A stretch of 64,000 bases of DNA from Amylostereum areolatum. Taxonomy: Eukaryota; Basidiomycota; Agaricomycetes; Russulales; Stereaceae. Position numbers and translations under genes: made by a program. Location: contig SAXG01000001.1 of NCBI GenBank assembly GCA_012932865.1, forward strand, positions 609,693 to 673,692. The letters run 5' to 3'. The notes under the pieces were generated by a model. That model did no database searches. It was given only the letters and a program-made list of their open reading frames with translations, and was not told the origin of the DNA. Of this stretch, positions 10,414-21,500 are shown piece after piece. Position 1 is the stretch's first letter. Every line of letters starts with the position of its first letter.

Positions 10414-12647
10414 CTCTCGAGGCTCTGGAAAAGAACGCGCATTAGTGGGACCAAAGAACTTTGTCACGGCCAGAGATGGAAACAACTTAACGCATCGCCG
10501 GAGACGGAGAGGTGAACCCATAGAGCCAACTTGAGCTGCTATGAACGTCCGCGAATGAGATTTGCCTTAGCGAAATCGCCCACCTCGTCCTTGTGCGTGG
10601 ATGGTTCATGTGGATGCTCGCCACCGACTCGGTAGACGGCTAACGCAACATGTGAACATGGCGGACGTGGTTGCGGGATCCTTCGGGGACGAGAAGATCT
10701 TGGGTGTACACATTTGAGGAGGAAACCGGCAGCACGCAGCTTGACTCGTGCACCTAACTCAATAACGAAGGAGGGCGCTGCGGGACAAAGCGCGTGAGTC
10801 AACAAGAAACCAGGCTTCTGCGGAAAAAGTCGGCCTGCAACAGTGCAAACGATGATACCGCATTGGATGATAAAAAGGTGTGGGCAAAGGGCTGCACCCA
10901 CGAGTGCTTGTCGTGTGTGAGCATCAAGCACGATACAGCAGATTACCTTAATCTCTGCGCTGCACGATGCGCGTTTCAATTCACGGGGCGCATCCCCTGA
11001 GCTTCTACAGAGTCGAATGCTCCCGAGAAGCACTAGCTCCACGCTGAGCAGCTCCGCAAGCACCCGAGTTTGTGTACCATTGGTTCAGAAGGAACATCGA
11101 GGGGCCGATGTTCCACATCGTCGGAGTCGACGCGCCGTAGAGCATTCCACAGGGATCTTGAAACGGTACTAGATTTGAGGGTACAAACACAGAATTGTTG
11201 CTAATTAATGCCACGTTCGGACGGAACAGACGCGATACAATGGCGGTGCCGTCCCCGCCGTCGAGTCCCATACCCCAGATAGAACACGCGCGCCATCTCC
11301 GCGAGGTGCTGCGTGCATAGATCAGACGATGCGGTATCCGAGTTCGGCGGAGAGGAGGATATCTGAGAGGGCAGAGGTGGCGGCGAAGGAGAATGGGAAG
11401 GGCTCCGGTGTCCACTCAATCCGAACTGATCTCGGATGCTACCTTAGGCACTACGCATGCGCTCGCGACTGGGCGAGGGCACAGCTACACCCAACCTGGC
11501 AGTAGGCGTGGGGGACAGCAGACGCCCACCTGGTGCGGGAACATACTCGGGAGACGGGGAGGGCGAGGCCGGAGAAAAAGAGAGGATCCGAAGAGCCATG
11601 ATTGAGGGTACAAACATGATATCATTGCTAAACCTAGGTGTGCCGCGTTACGACTCGTGTCCGAATGCGTCCTAGCCATCGTTTATTATTCCGTGAGGTT
11701 AGACCAGAGTCTTGAGAAACACGCACCGTTCCCGAAGAAGGGTCCGTGGTGTGAAGTCAGTCGGGGGGATGGTCAGCGCGACGCGAGGCGCGTGTAGTTT
11801 GCTAGGCTGTGAGAGAGGGGGACTTTGAGAGTTATTATTGGAGGACTGAATGGAGAGGAGTGAGAGAGCGCATGCGGATGAAAAGTCGAGGGTGACCTCG
11901 GGCTGTGGTGGTTGGTTTTGCGAAGTGCGAGTGGCAGTGAGTGGTGCCGCCTTTCTCGACCTGCTCACTGCACACCGCATCTCGAGAGTTACCCCATAAG
12001 GACCGTAGAGTACGCGATGTGCAAGTAAAATATAGAGTGCAACGGAGAGCGCGTACCGTTTTCACAATCGAATATGAATGGTGAGGGGGCCTGAGAGGCA
12101 GCCGACAATTTGGCCAACTTCGGAGTCACGAGACCCTGCAACTAACGTCACTATTTAGCCAAGAATCACAGAAACGACAAAGCTTTCCCCCCACCACATG
12201 TCTCAGTCTAAGGTGTCCATGGTGAGTACCGATTCAACGCGATCAGAACCCGAAAACTAGACCTGACATAGACAGCCAGGACAATACGCCTACTAACTTG
12301 ATGTACACCACCGTTGATTCCGCACACAACCAAGAACTGCTGCTCCTTCAGCTTGCCAACCTTCGTCTCCGAGCTAAACGTCTTCGGCGACGTTGCAGCC
12401 ATGTGGTAAGCTGGACCGTAACTTACGATGCTTTGGCTATTACGAAACATGTTGACATACTTACGAGTAGGTACGCGTGGATGACCAGCATACAACTACG
12501 TCCCCCGACGTAGCCCTCCGGAACGCAGCAGCTCAAATGGGTGGAAGCGAGCATGGAAGATCGTAACGCGGTGGGGACAATGCAACGGGGTAGATACTTC
12601 TGGAACGTTAAGTACATGAATAAAATGTGGTGCCAGTCTGTACGGGC
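10414..12647. other. 2.2-kb hAT cargo region without a recognised gene
   Basis: Several minus-strand frames of 60-170 codons are open, but none has a recognisable domain or clear exon structure. A Ser/Pro-rich stretch (11280-11620, minus) reads like coding sequence of a disordered protein broken by stops. The phrase GTTTGTACCCTCAA occurs twice on the minus strand (near 11180 and 11610), suggesting an internal duplication. It may be further captured and decayed host DNA. Confidence 0.4.
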
Positions 12648-13023
12648 TTATGCCGGGAGCTCAAACTTTTGACCTTGGAGCACTGCGAGAGTTATTAGGT
12701 GGATAAGGGAGGGAGGAGCGGGGATGGGGGACGAACTTTGTGAAATACACGTAGAAAAAGTCGACATAGAGCCCGGTTTGAACAAGGCCTGCGGCGACGG
12801 CGATGAGGCCTTCCGAGAAATGCCTGTTGGGGCGGTTCTAGGGCACATATCCGAGAGAGAAACCGTGCGCACGCACCGGTACATCCAGTTGGGTATGTAA
12901 TGAGCCCTGTATGCGCCGGGGGTGGCAAGGTAGTGGGTAGTGATGGTTTCCGCCTTGCCTGTGCACTGGAGCATGAAGAGCTGGGAGAGGATGGCGACCG
13001 ACGGACTCAGAAATATTGCTGGA
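12648..13023 (-). pseudogene. ERD2: 3' fragment of ERD2, the K/HDEL receptor (hAT cargo, left copy)
   Basis: This encodes the last third of the seven-helix ER-lumen retention receptor: [12 protein letters not shown] and [10 protein letters not shown], then IPNWMYR, then after an intron [12 protein letters not shown] and [11 protein letters not shown], and after a second intron [11 protein letters not shown] and stop. These correspond to the well-conserved C-terminal part of Erd2, which retrieves KDEL proteins from the Golgi. The N-terminal helices are missing, and upstream sequence is unrelated or too degraded to recognise. Two intact GT-AG introns show that genomic DNA was captured. The fragment has no start of its own, so no function is expected. 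Confidence 0.8.
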
Positions 13024-13869
13024 GGATCTTGCGGAGAGGAGAGAAGACCTGGAAGGGAGGGAGCTTCATCGAGAGGGCATTGATGATGTGGAGAGTTGGC
13101 TGCGAGTCCTTGATCCCAGCGATGGCGGCAATAGCGTGGGTAGTGGTGTGGCGAGTGATTTGACTGTGACGCGTGAGTCCCAGTTCGCAAACGAAGGTTG
13201 GACGAACGCACCTTGACTCGTTGAGAACAAGTTTGGGAAGGTCGGCCTTGATTCACTCGCGATCGGCCTGGGGGACCTGAGTTCAGAGATCGCCACTGTT
13301 CGTCGAGACGCACTCGCGCATCTCGACACCGGCAATTTCATGGAACTGGACTCCGGACGTGGCATCAGTGGACGGCGTGCGGACGCGGGCGGTGGCAGAG
13401 AGCGCGGGAGGAGGAGGAGGATGGTGAAACATGCTTTTCTTCGAGCTCAAACTGGGTGAATTTCAGTATGTGCAGGCTGAGAAGGGGTGTTTCCTGCAAC
13501 GCAAGTCAGGCATTGACGATGGGGAAGAGACACGAGGACGTACGAGGAATCAGGATGAGCAGTGTCTCAAAGATGTCAAAGAAGTGTTTTGTGGGCACGG
13601 CGCCTTGCGCGAGCCAGATTAAGCGCCGAACTTGTTTGAATTCCGAAGATCACTTAAGCTCGACCAATCTGGTTATTATTGCATAACTAGTTACCTATCG
13701 TACTATAGATTGCTACAAAAAGATAAACACCGTGACCGTCCGAGAGAATTGTCCAAAAGAGTCTCATTTGGTGAGCCTGTATGCACGTGATCGTTCTGCG
13801 CGTCACCTGCTTGCGATGTGGAGCTTGTGGGGACCATAGGCCTCGTCGATACCTTGATCAACTCAGTCG
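13024..13869. other. Spacer between the ERD2 and EST1/SMG6 cargo
   Basis: About 850 bases. A minus-strand peptide near 13050-13200 with [18 protein letters not shown] and ALSMKLPPF looks coding-like but was not assigned. The A run at 13717-13721 (five A here, four in the other copy) is the one difference noticed between the two hAT copies. Confidence 0.4.
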
Positions 13870-15810
13870 CAACGTTGAAGGCGAGGACCTTCGAACAATA
13901 TACCATTTTAGCAAGAGGTTAGTCCGTTTTCTCTGCCATGATCGACACGGTGTATTTGATGCACAGTTTGATTGCCACGCACTCTTCAGCATTCTCGCAC
14001 GAGCACGTCATCCAGTCGCGGTCCCCGGCCGCTCAAGCACGTCGCGCGCAACTAGACTTGAGCGCATCGGACCTGTTCGTCCTCATGCATGGCATGCTAT
14101 TCACAAATATCCAGCTCAACGACTTCAAGCCATCCTTGGCTCGCCTCCGCCCACTCTTTCCGAGCCATCCGCGTCCGAGGCGACCCCTCCCGCATTTACA
14201 ATGACTGTCGAGCTCACCTTCACCATGCTGTCCCACGCGCTTGATAGTGTCACCTCCCACACTGGTGTCACCTCCTACATCACCATCATCCCAACTTTCC
14301 TCGCCACCGTTTTCAAGACCCACAACGTGGTGGCGCTGCTTGAACACGCTATGCCCTGGTCCTCTCCAAAGCACCCAGTCGTGCCCTCCCGAATTCCCAA
14401 AGCGCCGGGAAAAAGCTCCCCACGCGCACTGCCCTCCCGGAGGACTGGTGCGTGCGTGGTATGGCTTGGACAGGCCGCTAGCTTTTCGAATGCGGGTTCT
14501 GGAAAACGGACAAACCGGACGACGCGTTGCCGCTGTCGGGCAGCATGACGGTGAGCTGCAAGATGGAGGTGCTGGATGAGCACGGACCACCGCGTGGCTT
14601 GGATGGCAACGACGGCATGTTGGTGGACGAGGACGACAGCGATCGCGTGGAAGATACCGATCTTTGTTGGCAGCGTGTCGCGTGGGCGGGCGCGCGGTTC
14701 TCCAGGCTCGTGGACGGATTCACCTGGTGCGGCGATCGAGAGTGGTCCATCGAGGGTCCGCTGGCCGTGAAGGTTGCGTTGTGGGCCTAGGAGGAGCGCT
14801 TGGCGAAGGAGGAGGAGGAGAAGCAATGCTTGAGGGGCACCCGATGGAGTGTCGTCGACACGATGGAAGTGGACGCCGACGGCATAGATAACCCTGGCGA
14901 GTCTTCCAGCCAGAGCGAGGACAACGATGAGGATACGGAGGAGGTTCGAGAGCTCAAGGTATGGCAGCCTTTTTGCTTGAGAGCGAAGTTTGATGCTCAT
15001 TGCCTTCACCCCTCTCATTTCTGTAGGCTCGCCGGCGCTATCTTCGCAACCTGCTTCAGCCAGTGCAACGCAGCGCATCACCCCGACCTCGTCGGCGCCA
15101 CCAACCCAGAGGCGCAAATGCCCGCACGCTGCTCCCAAAGGATCCGTCCGGCCTTCTCTCAAGCTCGTCCCTGGGTTCAGCGTCCTCGTTATGGATACCA
15201 ACATCCTTTTGTCATCGCTTGCGATGGGGAGAGCGGACGATGGACTGTTGTCGTCCCGCTCCCTGTCATCATGGAGCTCGATGGACTGGGGACCAACGCC
15301 ACTGCGCTCGGCGAGGCTGCAAAATTGGCCGTCGCCTTCTTGATCTCCCATGTTCGTTCGCACTCAACCTCGCTCAAGGTGCAAACGTCACGCGGCAATT
15401 ACCTCAGTTCTCTCAATGTCCGCAGCGAAGTGATCGATTTCAGCGGCGAGGGCGAGGGCGCATGGGAGTGCAATATGGACGACCTCATCCTCCGCGCAGC
15501 GGTCTGGAAGGACGAGCATTGGGTCGACCATTCGGCGATCCTCGGTGGCGATGGCGAGCGTGGATGTGAGCGCGATACGAAGGGCATGGCAAAGGTGGTG
15601 CTACTTGGCAGCCTGGACCGTAATTGTACGTCCCCCTTTCCTATGTATCGAACTGGTGTTTCTTGATACTGATCAACACATTTTTCGTGTTCGCAGTTCG
15701 GCTCAAGGCGCATGGAATGTTAGCAGACCACGTACATGAGGAAGCACGCACAACTCCTGCGCACAACTCCTCCCCTCGTTCGTGTTCGCGTGCTCACCGC
15801 ACAATCTAGC
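13870..15810 (+). pseudogene. SMG6: EST1/SMG6-like PIN-domain gene, frameshifted (hAT cargo, left copy)
   Basis: The order of conserved pieces is that of the EST1/SMG6 family. An EST1-type segment (SASDLFVLMHGMLFTNIQL) is followed by YITIIPTFLATVF, then PEDWCVRGMAWTG, then an acidic region and EEVRELK-intron-ARRRYLRNLL. A C-terminal PIN nuclease fold has VLVMDTNILLSS, WTVVVPLPVIMELDGL and NMDDLILRA, followed by LDRN-intron-LRLKAHG. SMG6 cleaves mRNA in nonsense-mediated decay, and Est1 acts at telomeres. Here the frame breaks several times. Within the PIN domain one base is missing after the ATG at 15224-15226, separating the first catalytic Asp from the rest. Other shifts lie near 14140-14200 and 14350-14420. 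The right-hand copy shares the breaks, so the gene was already dead when the transposon duplicated. Confidence 0.8.
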
Positions 15811-16288
15811 CGAACATGCACTCAGTTGCTGTATAACCTGTGCAGATGAGAGGTCAAGACCAGGTGTGCGTGCGAGGTGAAAACGCTCAAGGCGGAGCTC
15901 GCGCGCGGGTTGTATTGTTAGGGAGCGGTGGACGTGGGGATCTCCTCTCCCTGCGGAGAGGGCGATGCGGCGCGGATTCTTGTATTATCTGTAGTCATTT
16001 TTCGCTTGTATGTATATCGTGCTTGGGAGTCAGTACTCATAAAAGACGGTCCCTGCATCCGACAGGTGTGGCATTCGCTACACGCGTGGGCTGACGAGAT
16101 CTCCACATTGACTGGTAACATGTCAACAACTAGGCAGTTCGGGACTCCGTTGACCGACTCTGAGCCGAGACACAAGCTGACATGATGCTCTGTTCGTTAG
16201 ATGTAGAACAGGCATGAATTAAGGTCCGCGATCCATCGAGCTAGGTACAGATCAGAGCCGGAACCTCGGCTCGGAGCTAATAAATCTC
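15811..16288. other. hAT subterminal region, inner end, left copy
   Basis: No gene is recognised. CTCCGAG/CTCGGAG and GAGCCGG motifs cluster in the last 60 bases before the terminal repeat, mirroring the outer end. Confidence 0.5.
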
Positions 16289-16306
16289 GGAGCTGCGGCA
16301 ACACTA
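16289..16306. repeat. hAT terminal inverted repeat, inner end, left copy
   Basis: GGAGCTGCGGCAACACTA, the reverse complement of the start sequence TAGTGTTGCCGCAGCTCC. Confidence 0.88.
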
Positions 16307-16314
16307 CTTACTGC
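16307..16314. repeat. 8-bp hAT target-site duplication, half 2 (CTTACTGC)
   Basis: CTTACTGC directly abuts the inner hAT end. Its partner GCAGTAAG (the reverse complement) lies at 39204-39211, outside the other hAT copy. The full LTR at 22967-23500 contains one uninterrupted CTTACTGC at the matching place. Confidence 0.85.
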
Positions 16315-16471
16315 TTCGCTTATCGACCTCTAACTTCGTATAGCCGAGACGTCTGGATCACCTGATCCCACCTCTCATCCACACGAGTACTGTAGCCTGA
16401 GCCGCTTGTCACGTGATAAGGACCGTCCTTAACACTAGAACGAGCTCTCCTCTACACTAGCTCACCCTACA
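16307..16471 (+). repeat. 5' LTR of Ty3 element A, 3' portion only
   Basis: The last 165 bases of a long terminal repeat, matching the end of the complete LTR at 22967-23500 with scattered substitutions. It ends in CCCTACA just before the primer-binding site. The rest of this LTR was cut away by the hAT insertion and now lies inverted at 39204-39621. Confidence 0.85.
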
Positions 16472-16474
16472 GTT

Positions 16475-16490
16475 TGGCGCAGAGCGTCAA
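16475..16490 (+). other. Primer-binding site of element A
   Basis: TGGCGCAGAGCGTC starts three bases after the LTR end. A TGG start complementary to a tRNA CCA end is the usual form. The same sequence follows the LTR at 23501. Confidence 0.6.
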
Positions 16491-16504
16491 ACGAAACACC
16501 CACC

Positions 16505-18565
16505 ACGGAGTCAGCGGAACAACCCGCTGAAAAAAGACCATCAGATTTTGAGATCCCTCAACTCCAATCAAACTGCAGTCGAGACTTCCCTAACGGAAAC
16601 GAAGATCATCGCTGGACATTTGACCCCTATCATCTCCTTTTCTACTACGACGGAACCCTCGTCGCGAAAGACAGCAAAGGAACATACGCATACCAGTGGA
16701 ACCCGCCCATATACAGATACAACCTTCCCCCAGCAGCGGAATACTTCAAAGATAGATCCAAAAGAGAAAAGGAAGACGGAAGCTACGACAATTCACATTG
16801 GAAGCGCCCAGATTATTCAAGACCTCATATTGGGCCCCTCTCATCAGAAGAACTCTGGAAACACCCGGACGCACAGAAAGTCGAATAGAAACCTTACACC
16901 GGGAATATTAAGGACTACTGGGAATTTGATCCCGATACCGACACAGCCGATACGACAACCGAACCACAGAACCCTCAAACCGAACTCCAGCATCCTCAAG
17001 AACCCGCAGCAACTACACAGCCTCCAGAAGAAACCGCGCCAGAACCTAAGAGAACTGTATCAAACCCCCAAATTAAGTCCGATTCCGGAGGAAGTCGAGA
17101 AGGCAGCCCACCGAGCGCAACAGAAACGGAAAGACATACAGAAGAATCAACAAGATCTCCATCAGTTAAATCAGACAAAGATATCTTCGAAACTAGAAGA
17201 GGAAGACAAGGAAACCTATTCGGAAGATCAGAGAACGTCACAACAATGGGAGACACTACCGCCTCGATACCCAACCCCACCACCACACTTAGCAATGTCC
17301 CCCCTGGAGAAACTAATATACCGCTCCAGACGCCTGCAACTCCAACACCAGCCGATCCCGCGAAACCAAGACATAAGGCTCGATTCCCCATGGGATTCAG
17401 TTTAAGCGGACCAATAGGATGGAAAGTACCATCGCCGCAACCATCAACGCATTCCGACCGATCGGCTGATAATGAGAAAGGAAAAAAGGTTCAGGACTAT
17501 GTATTCGGAAGAGGAGCGACCGCAGATCTTCCGGAAGGACCGAGACATCCACCGTGGCATTCACCGCCAGGAGGAACAGGAACAATCGGATCTAAACCCG
17601 AAGACAAAGACAAAGGATTCAAACTGAACGCACTAGGAGTATATGACGGAAGAGACCGAGCGAAGGCAGCAAAGTTCATCGAACAATGCGTACTTCGCTT
17701 CATAGCATTCCCCAACACATACAAAACCAACATGCGTAAGATAACCTTTGTACTCTCGCATCTCACCGATGGACCCGCCCTTCACTGGGCGTCCCTCTTG
17801 ATAAGCAAAATCGATAAGATACGAGATCGAGGCATAGATCCAGAAATACATCTTCCATGGACGGGATTCCGCGACTATTTCTTAGAAACCTTTGGAGAAA
17901 TAGATCCCGGAAGAGACGCTAGATTCAACATATAGCGCCTGGAACAAGGCACTATGGAAACCAAAGATTACATCACGGTCTTCAGAGACTATGCCATGGA
18001 AGCCGGCTACGATCATAAAGCATTGATAGACCAATTCAAGAGAGGACTGCGCAACGATATAGTAGTCGAGATTCTCAAGAGAGATCACATCTCGAACGAT
18101 ATCGACGAATGGTATGAACTCGCACTGCGCATCGATAATAACTGGCGAGAAGCTCAAGCATTCCAACGACATTATACGAGACCAATGAACCCGACGAGTG
18201 ATCTCACCCTCCTATACAAGAAACCGCAGCCGTACGTCCCATTCCGAAGAGGAAACGGAAATAAAGGGAATGTTACTACCGCCAGAGCCGCTCAGACCGG
18301 AAACAACAACCGAAGCTTCAGACGCCTTACCCCGCAAGAACGTACAGAACTTCAGAAATCGGGATCGTGCTTCTATTGTCGGAAACCAGGACATATCTCC
18401 AGGAACTGCCCAGAGAAACGTACCCAAACAACGATCAATGCACGAACGGCGAACTTAACAGAGGAAGAATCCCCGATTGATCAGATCACCAAGCTTGTGA
18501 ACAAGATGGACAGTGAAACGTTCGCACGCACTGCCAACATGTTCAAAGACAATCAGGGTTTTTGA
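16505..18565 (+). CDS. gag: Gag polyprotein of element A (AUG-free 5' extension, two in-frame ambers)
   Basis: The frame that leads into the capsid is open far upstream of its first ATG (17246). It runs back through FDPYHLLFYYDG, the KREKEDGSYDNSHWKRPDYS segment and EFDPDTDT to the LTR. No ATG was seen between the LTR promoter and 17246. The best non-AUG candidate is ACG at 16505-16507, in the Kozak-like context ACCACGG. A TAG at 16886-16888 is unique to this copy (element B has GAG). A second TAG at 17933-17935, before RLEQGT, is shared with element B. The capsid-like region spans about 17610-18190, and a CCHC knuckle (CFYCRKPGHISRNC) lies at 18367-18410. Gag packages the RNA and builds the particle. 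Stop is TGA at 18563-18565. Whether the ambers are read through or are lesions is unknown. Confidence 0.7.
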
Positions 18566-18596
18566 ATCGTCCTTCAACCACGGCTGTTGAAAGGAC
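18556..18596 (+). promoter_or_regulatory. -1 ribosomal frameshift signal, gag to pol
   Basis: GGGTTTT (18556-18562) lies in register with the gag codons CAG GGT TTT TGA, so a -1 slip moves ribosomes into pol. After six bases a hairpin follows, with arms 18569-18578 (GTCCTTCAAC) and 18586-18596 (GTTGAAAGGAC, one bulged base). Heptamer, 5-8 base spacer and stem are the standard parts of such a signal, and element B keeps all of them. Confidence 0.8.
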
Positions 18597-21500
18597 ACAG
18601 ACAATGAACTTTTCAGAGCAATCTCCTGTGCAGGAAACAGGAGATGACGTAAATAGAACAGTGTATATAAGGTCATACCAAGACGGAGCAACGCACGCTC
18701 CATCAATTCATATACCTGTCACGTTTCATGGAAAGTTCCGTAAAGCCGCCGCAAAAGCACTGCTAGATAGCGGAGCAAGCAGCACCCTGATCCATCCAGA
18801 TTTCGTACGAAAACACAAGATGAATCTGATCCAATTGAAGAAGCCAATACCAATATACAACGTTGATGGATCTCGTAACACTCTAGGAGAGATCAAACAA
18901 AAGGTGTACCTTCCAATGACGATGGAAGGGATCAACGGAGAAATTCACCGCGAAACCTTAGGGTTATTCGTCACAGCCCTAGGAGGAGACGAAGTAATCT
19001 TAGGAACCCCTTGGCTCAAGAAACACAATCCTCATATCGATTGGAGGAAAAGGCAGATTACACTACAGACATGTCCAGGTACGTGTTCCACTACCAGTAA
19101 AACAATGATCGTCCAAGGAAAAGACGAACGCTCTCTACAATCATTCGAAGAACAGAAGATCAACCATCACACAACGATAGAAGAACAAGAAGACCCCGAA
19201 TTCAACTCCGATCTCGTCAATATCAGGATAATCAGAACGTTCCATGGAAAAACTGACGTAGAAACAATGCCGATTGCAAAAGAAACAAACGAACCCGACA
19301 TTTGGATAACAGCAAGAGCAACCAAGGCACAAGAACTCGCAGAAAGAGCGGCCGTAGGAGAGAAGAAGAAGACACTCGATGAAATGATTCCGTCTAGTTA
19401 CAAACAGTATCAGAAGGTATTCGAAAAGAAGGCGTCGGAACGCTTCCCAATCAGCAGACCATGGGATCACGCGATAGACCTGATTGAAGGATGGAAACCT
19501 CGAAATTGCAAAGTGTACCCAATGACAGTACCGGAACGGAAGGAATTGGACACATTCATAGATGAACATCTACAAAAAGGGTACATCCGAGAGTCAAAAT
19601 CGGAGATATCATCGCCGTTCTTCTTTATCAAGAAGAAAGACGGATCTCTTAGACCAGTGCAGGACTATCGCTATCTTAACTCGATCACGGTCAAAAATGA
19701 ATACCCGATACCGCTCATCTCAGATCTCATCGACAAATTAAAAGGCGCTAAGATCTTCTCAAAGCTCGATCTCCGATGGGGATACAACAATGTTCGAATC
19801 AAAGAAGGAGACCAATGGAAAGCTGCGTTCAAAACAAACAGAGGCCTTTTCGAACCAATGGTAATGTTCTTCGGATTAACCAACTCACCCGCGACATTCC
19901 AAGCAATGATGAACGCACTATTCAAAGAATTAATAGACACAGGAAAAGTAGTGGTCTATATGGATGACATATTGATATTTACAGAAACACTCGACGAACA
20001 TAGGAAATTGATGAAAGAAGCCCTCCAACTTCTAGAACGGAACGATCTATTCCTGAAACCAGAGAAGTGCTTCTTCGAACAACCATCAATCGAATACTTA
20101 GGCGTAATAATCACGCACAACAAGGTACAGATGGACCCAGTCAAAGTCCAAGGACTAGCCGAATGGCCCACACCAAGGAAAGTAAAAGAAGTCCAATCGT
20201 TCCTCGGATTTGGAAATTTCTATCGACGCTTCATCAAAGACTATTCTAAGATCGCCAGACCCCTATTCCAGCTCACAAAGAAAGATCACGAATGGAACTG
20301 GACGGCCGAATGTGAACGTACCTTCGAAAGACTGAAACGAGAATTCACATCGTCCCCAATCTTAATCATGCCCGATGAAAACAAACCATTCCGCATAGAG
20401 AGTGACGCCTCCGATTTTGCGTACAGAGCTATCCTATCGCAGCCAGATGAGATCGAAAGATGGCATCCGGTCGCGTACCTATCCAAATCACTATCTCCCG
20501 CGGAACAGAATTACGAGATATACGACAAAGAACTCTTAGGAGTAGTGAAAGCCTTAGAACACTGGCGACAATATCTAGAAGGAGCGAACCACAAAGTCGA
20601 AATCTGGACAGATCATAAAAATCTAGAATATTTCACAACAGCTCAAAAACTTAATCGACGACAAGCACGATGGAGCTTATATCTGTCCCGTTTCGACTAT
20701 ACCTTGGTACACAGACCAGGAAGTACAAACAAGGCAGATGGACTTTCTAGAAGACCAGATCATAAGGAAGACATTCCAGACAACGACGATCGCATCCTGC
20801 TCCATCCTTCGGTTTTCAGGGCTAGAGCTACCGGAAGAGGAACAGTTGAAGCAGTCGGAGACAAAGAACTTCTCAAAGAACTAAGAAACTTCTCTCACCT
20901 AGATGACGAAGTTTGGACAGCGTTAGATACAATCAAAAGATCGGGACCACGCACTCTCGCAAAAGGAATCGAAGATTGGAACTTCGAGAACGATCTGATC
21001 ATCAGGAAAGGAAAGATCTATGTGCCACAAAATCTCGAACTCAGACGCATGATCCTAAAATCACATCATGATCTGGAAACGATTGGACATCCAGGAGAAA
21101 TGAAAACTCTGGAACTGGTACAAAGAAACTTCTGGTGGCCAAAGATGATTTCCTTCGTAAAAGGCTATGTTCAAGGTTGTCCCGTATGCCAGTCAACAAA
21201 GAATGTCACGCATCCGGCAAAACATCCATTACAACCTACGGAAATACCAGAACGACCATGGGAAACGATCACATCAGATTTTATTACAGATCTTCCGATC
21301 TCCAACGGATTCGATTCGATCAACGTAGTCGTCGACAGGTTCACCAAAACCGCAGTATTCACGCCGTGCCTAAAGACGATCAACGCAGAAGAAACAGCTG
21401 ATCTTCTGATCGACAATGTTTACAGACGGTTTGGATTATGGAAAAGAATGATATCGGACAGAGGCCCTCAATTCGCATCCAAAGTATTCCAATCCATCTG

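Larger units (their letters stand above)
1460..16306 (-). mobile_element. 14.85-kb cargo-carrying hAT transposon, left copy
   Basis: This is a DNA transposon with 18-bp terminal inverted repeats (one mismatch) and 8-bp target duplications. It contains a full hAT transposase gene (6966-10353, minus). Cargo on the minus strand is a CK1-like kinase (1881-2940), a truncated Ca2+-ATPase (3583-6239) and an ERD2 fragment (12648-13023). On the plus strand it carries an EST1/SMG6-like gene (13870-15810). CCGGCTC/GAGCCGG and CTCCGAG motifs recur near both ends, the usual place for hAT transposase binding sites. The copy is matched base for base in inverted orientation at 24358-39203, apart from one base in an A run at 13717-13721. 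Known fungal hAT elements are mostly a few kilobases, so the size and host-gene content are unusual. Cargo introns are retained. Confidence 0.9.

Noticed and set aside
14275..15363. A 362-codon minus-strand frame (twin at 25301-26389 on the plus strand).
   Set aside because: It is antisense to the EST1/SMG6 gene. The plus strand carries recognisable family motifs and splice sites, and the antisense frame carries none.
16548..17405. A 285-codon plus-strand frame beginning at a TTG, and its twin at 23577-24467.
   Set aside because: It is an alternative frame of the gag N-terminal extension. The gag frame explains the silent-site pattern and joins the capsid; this one does not.
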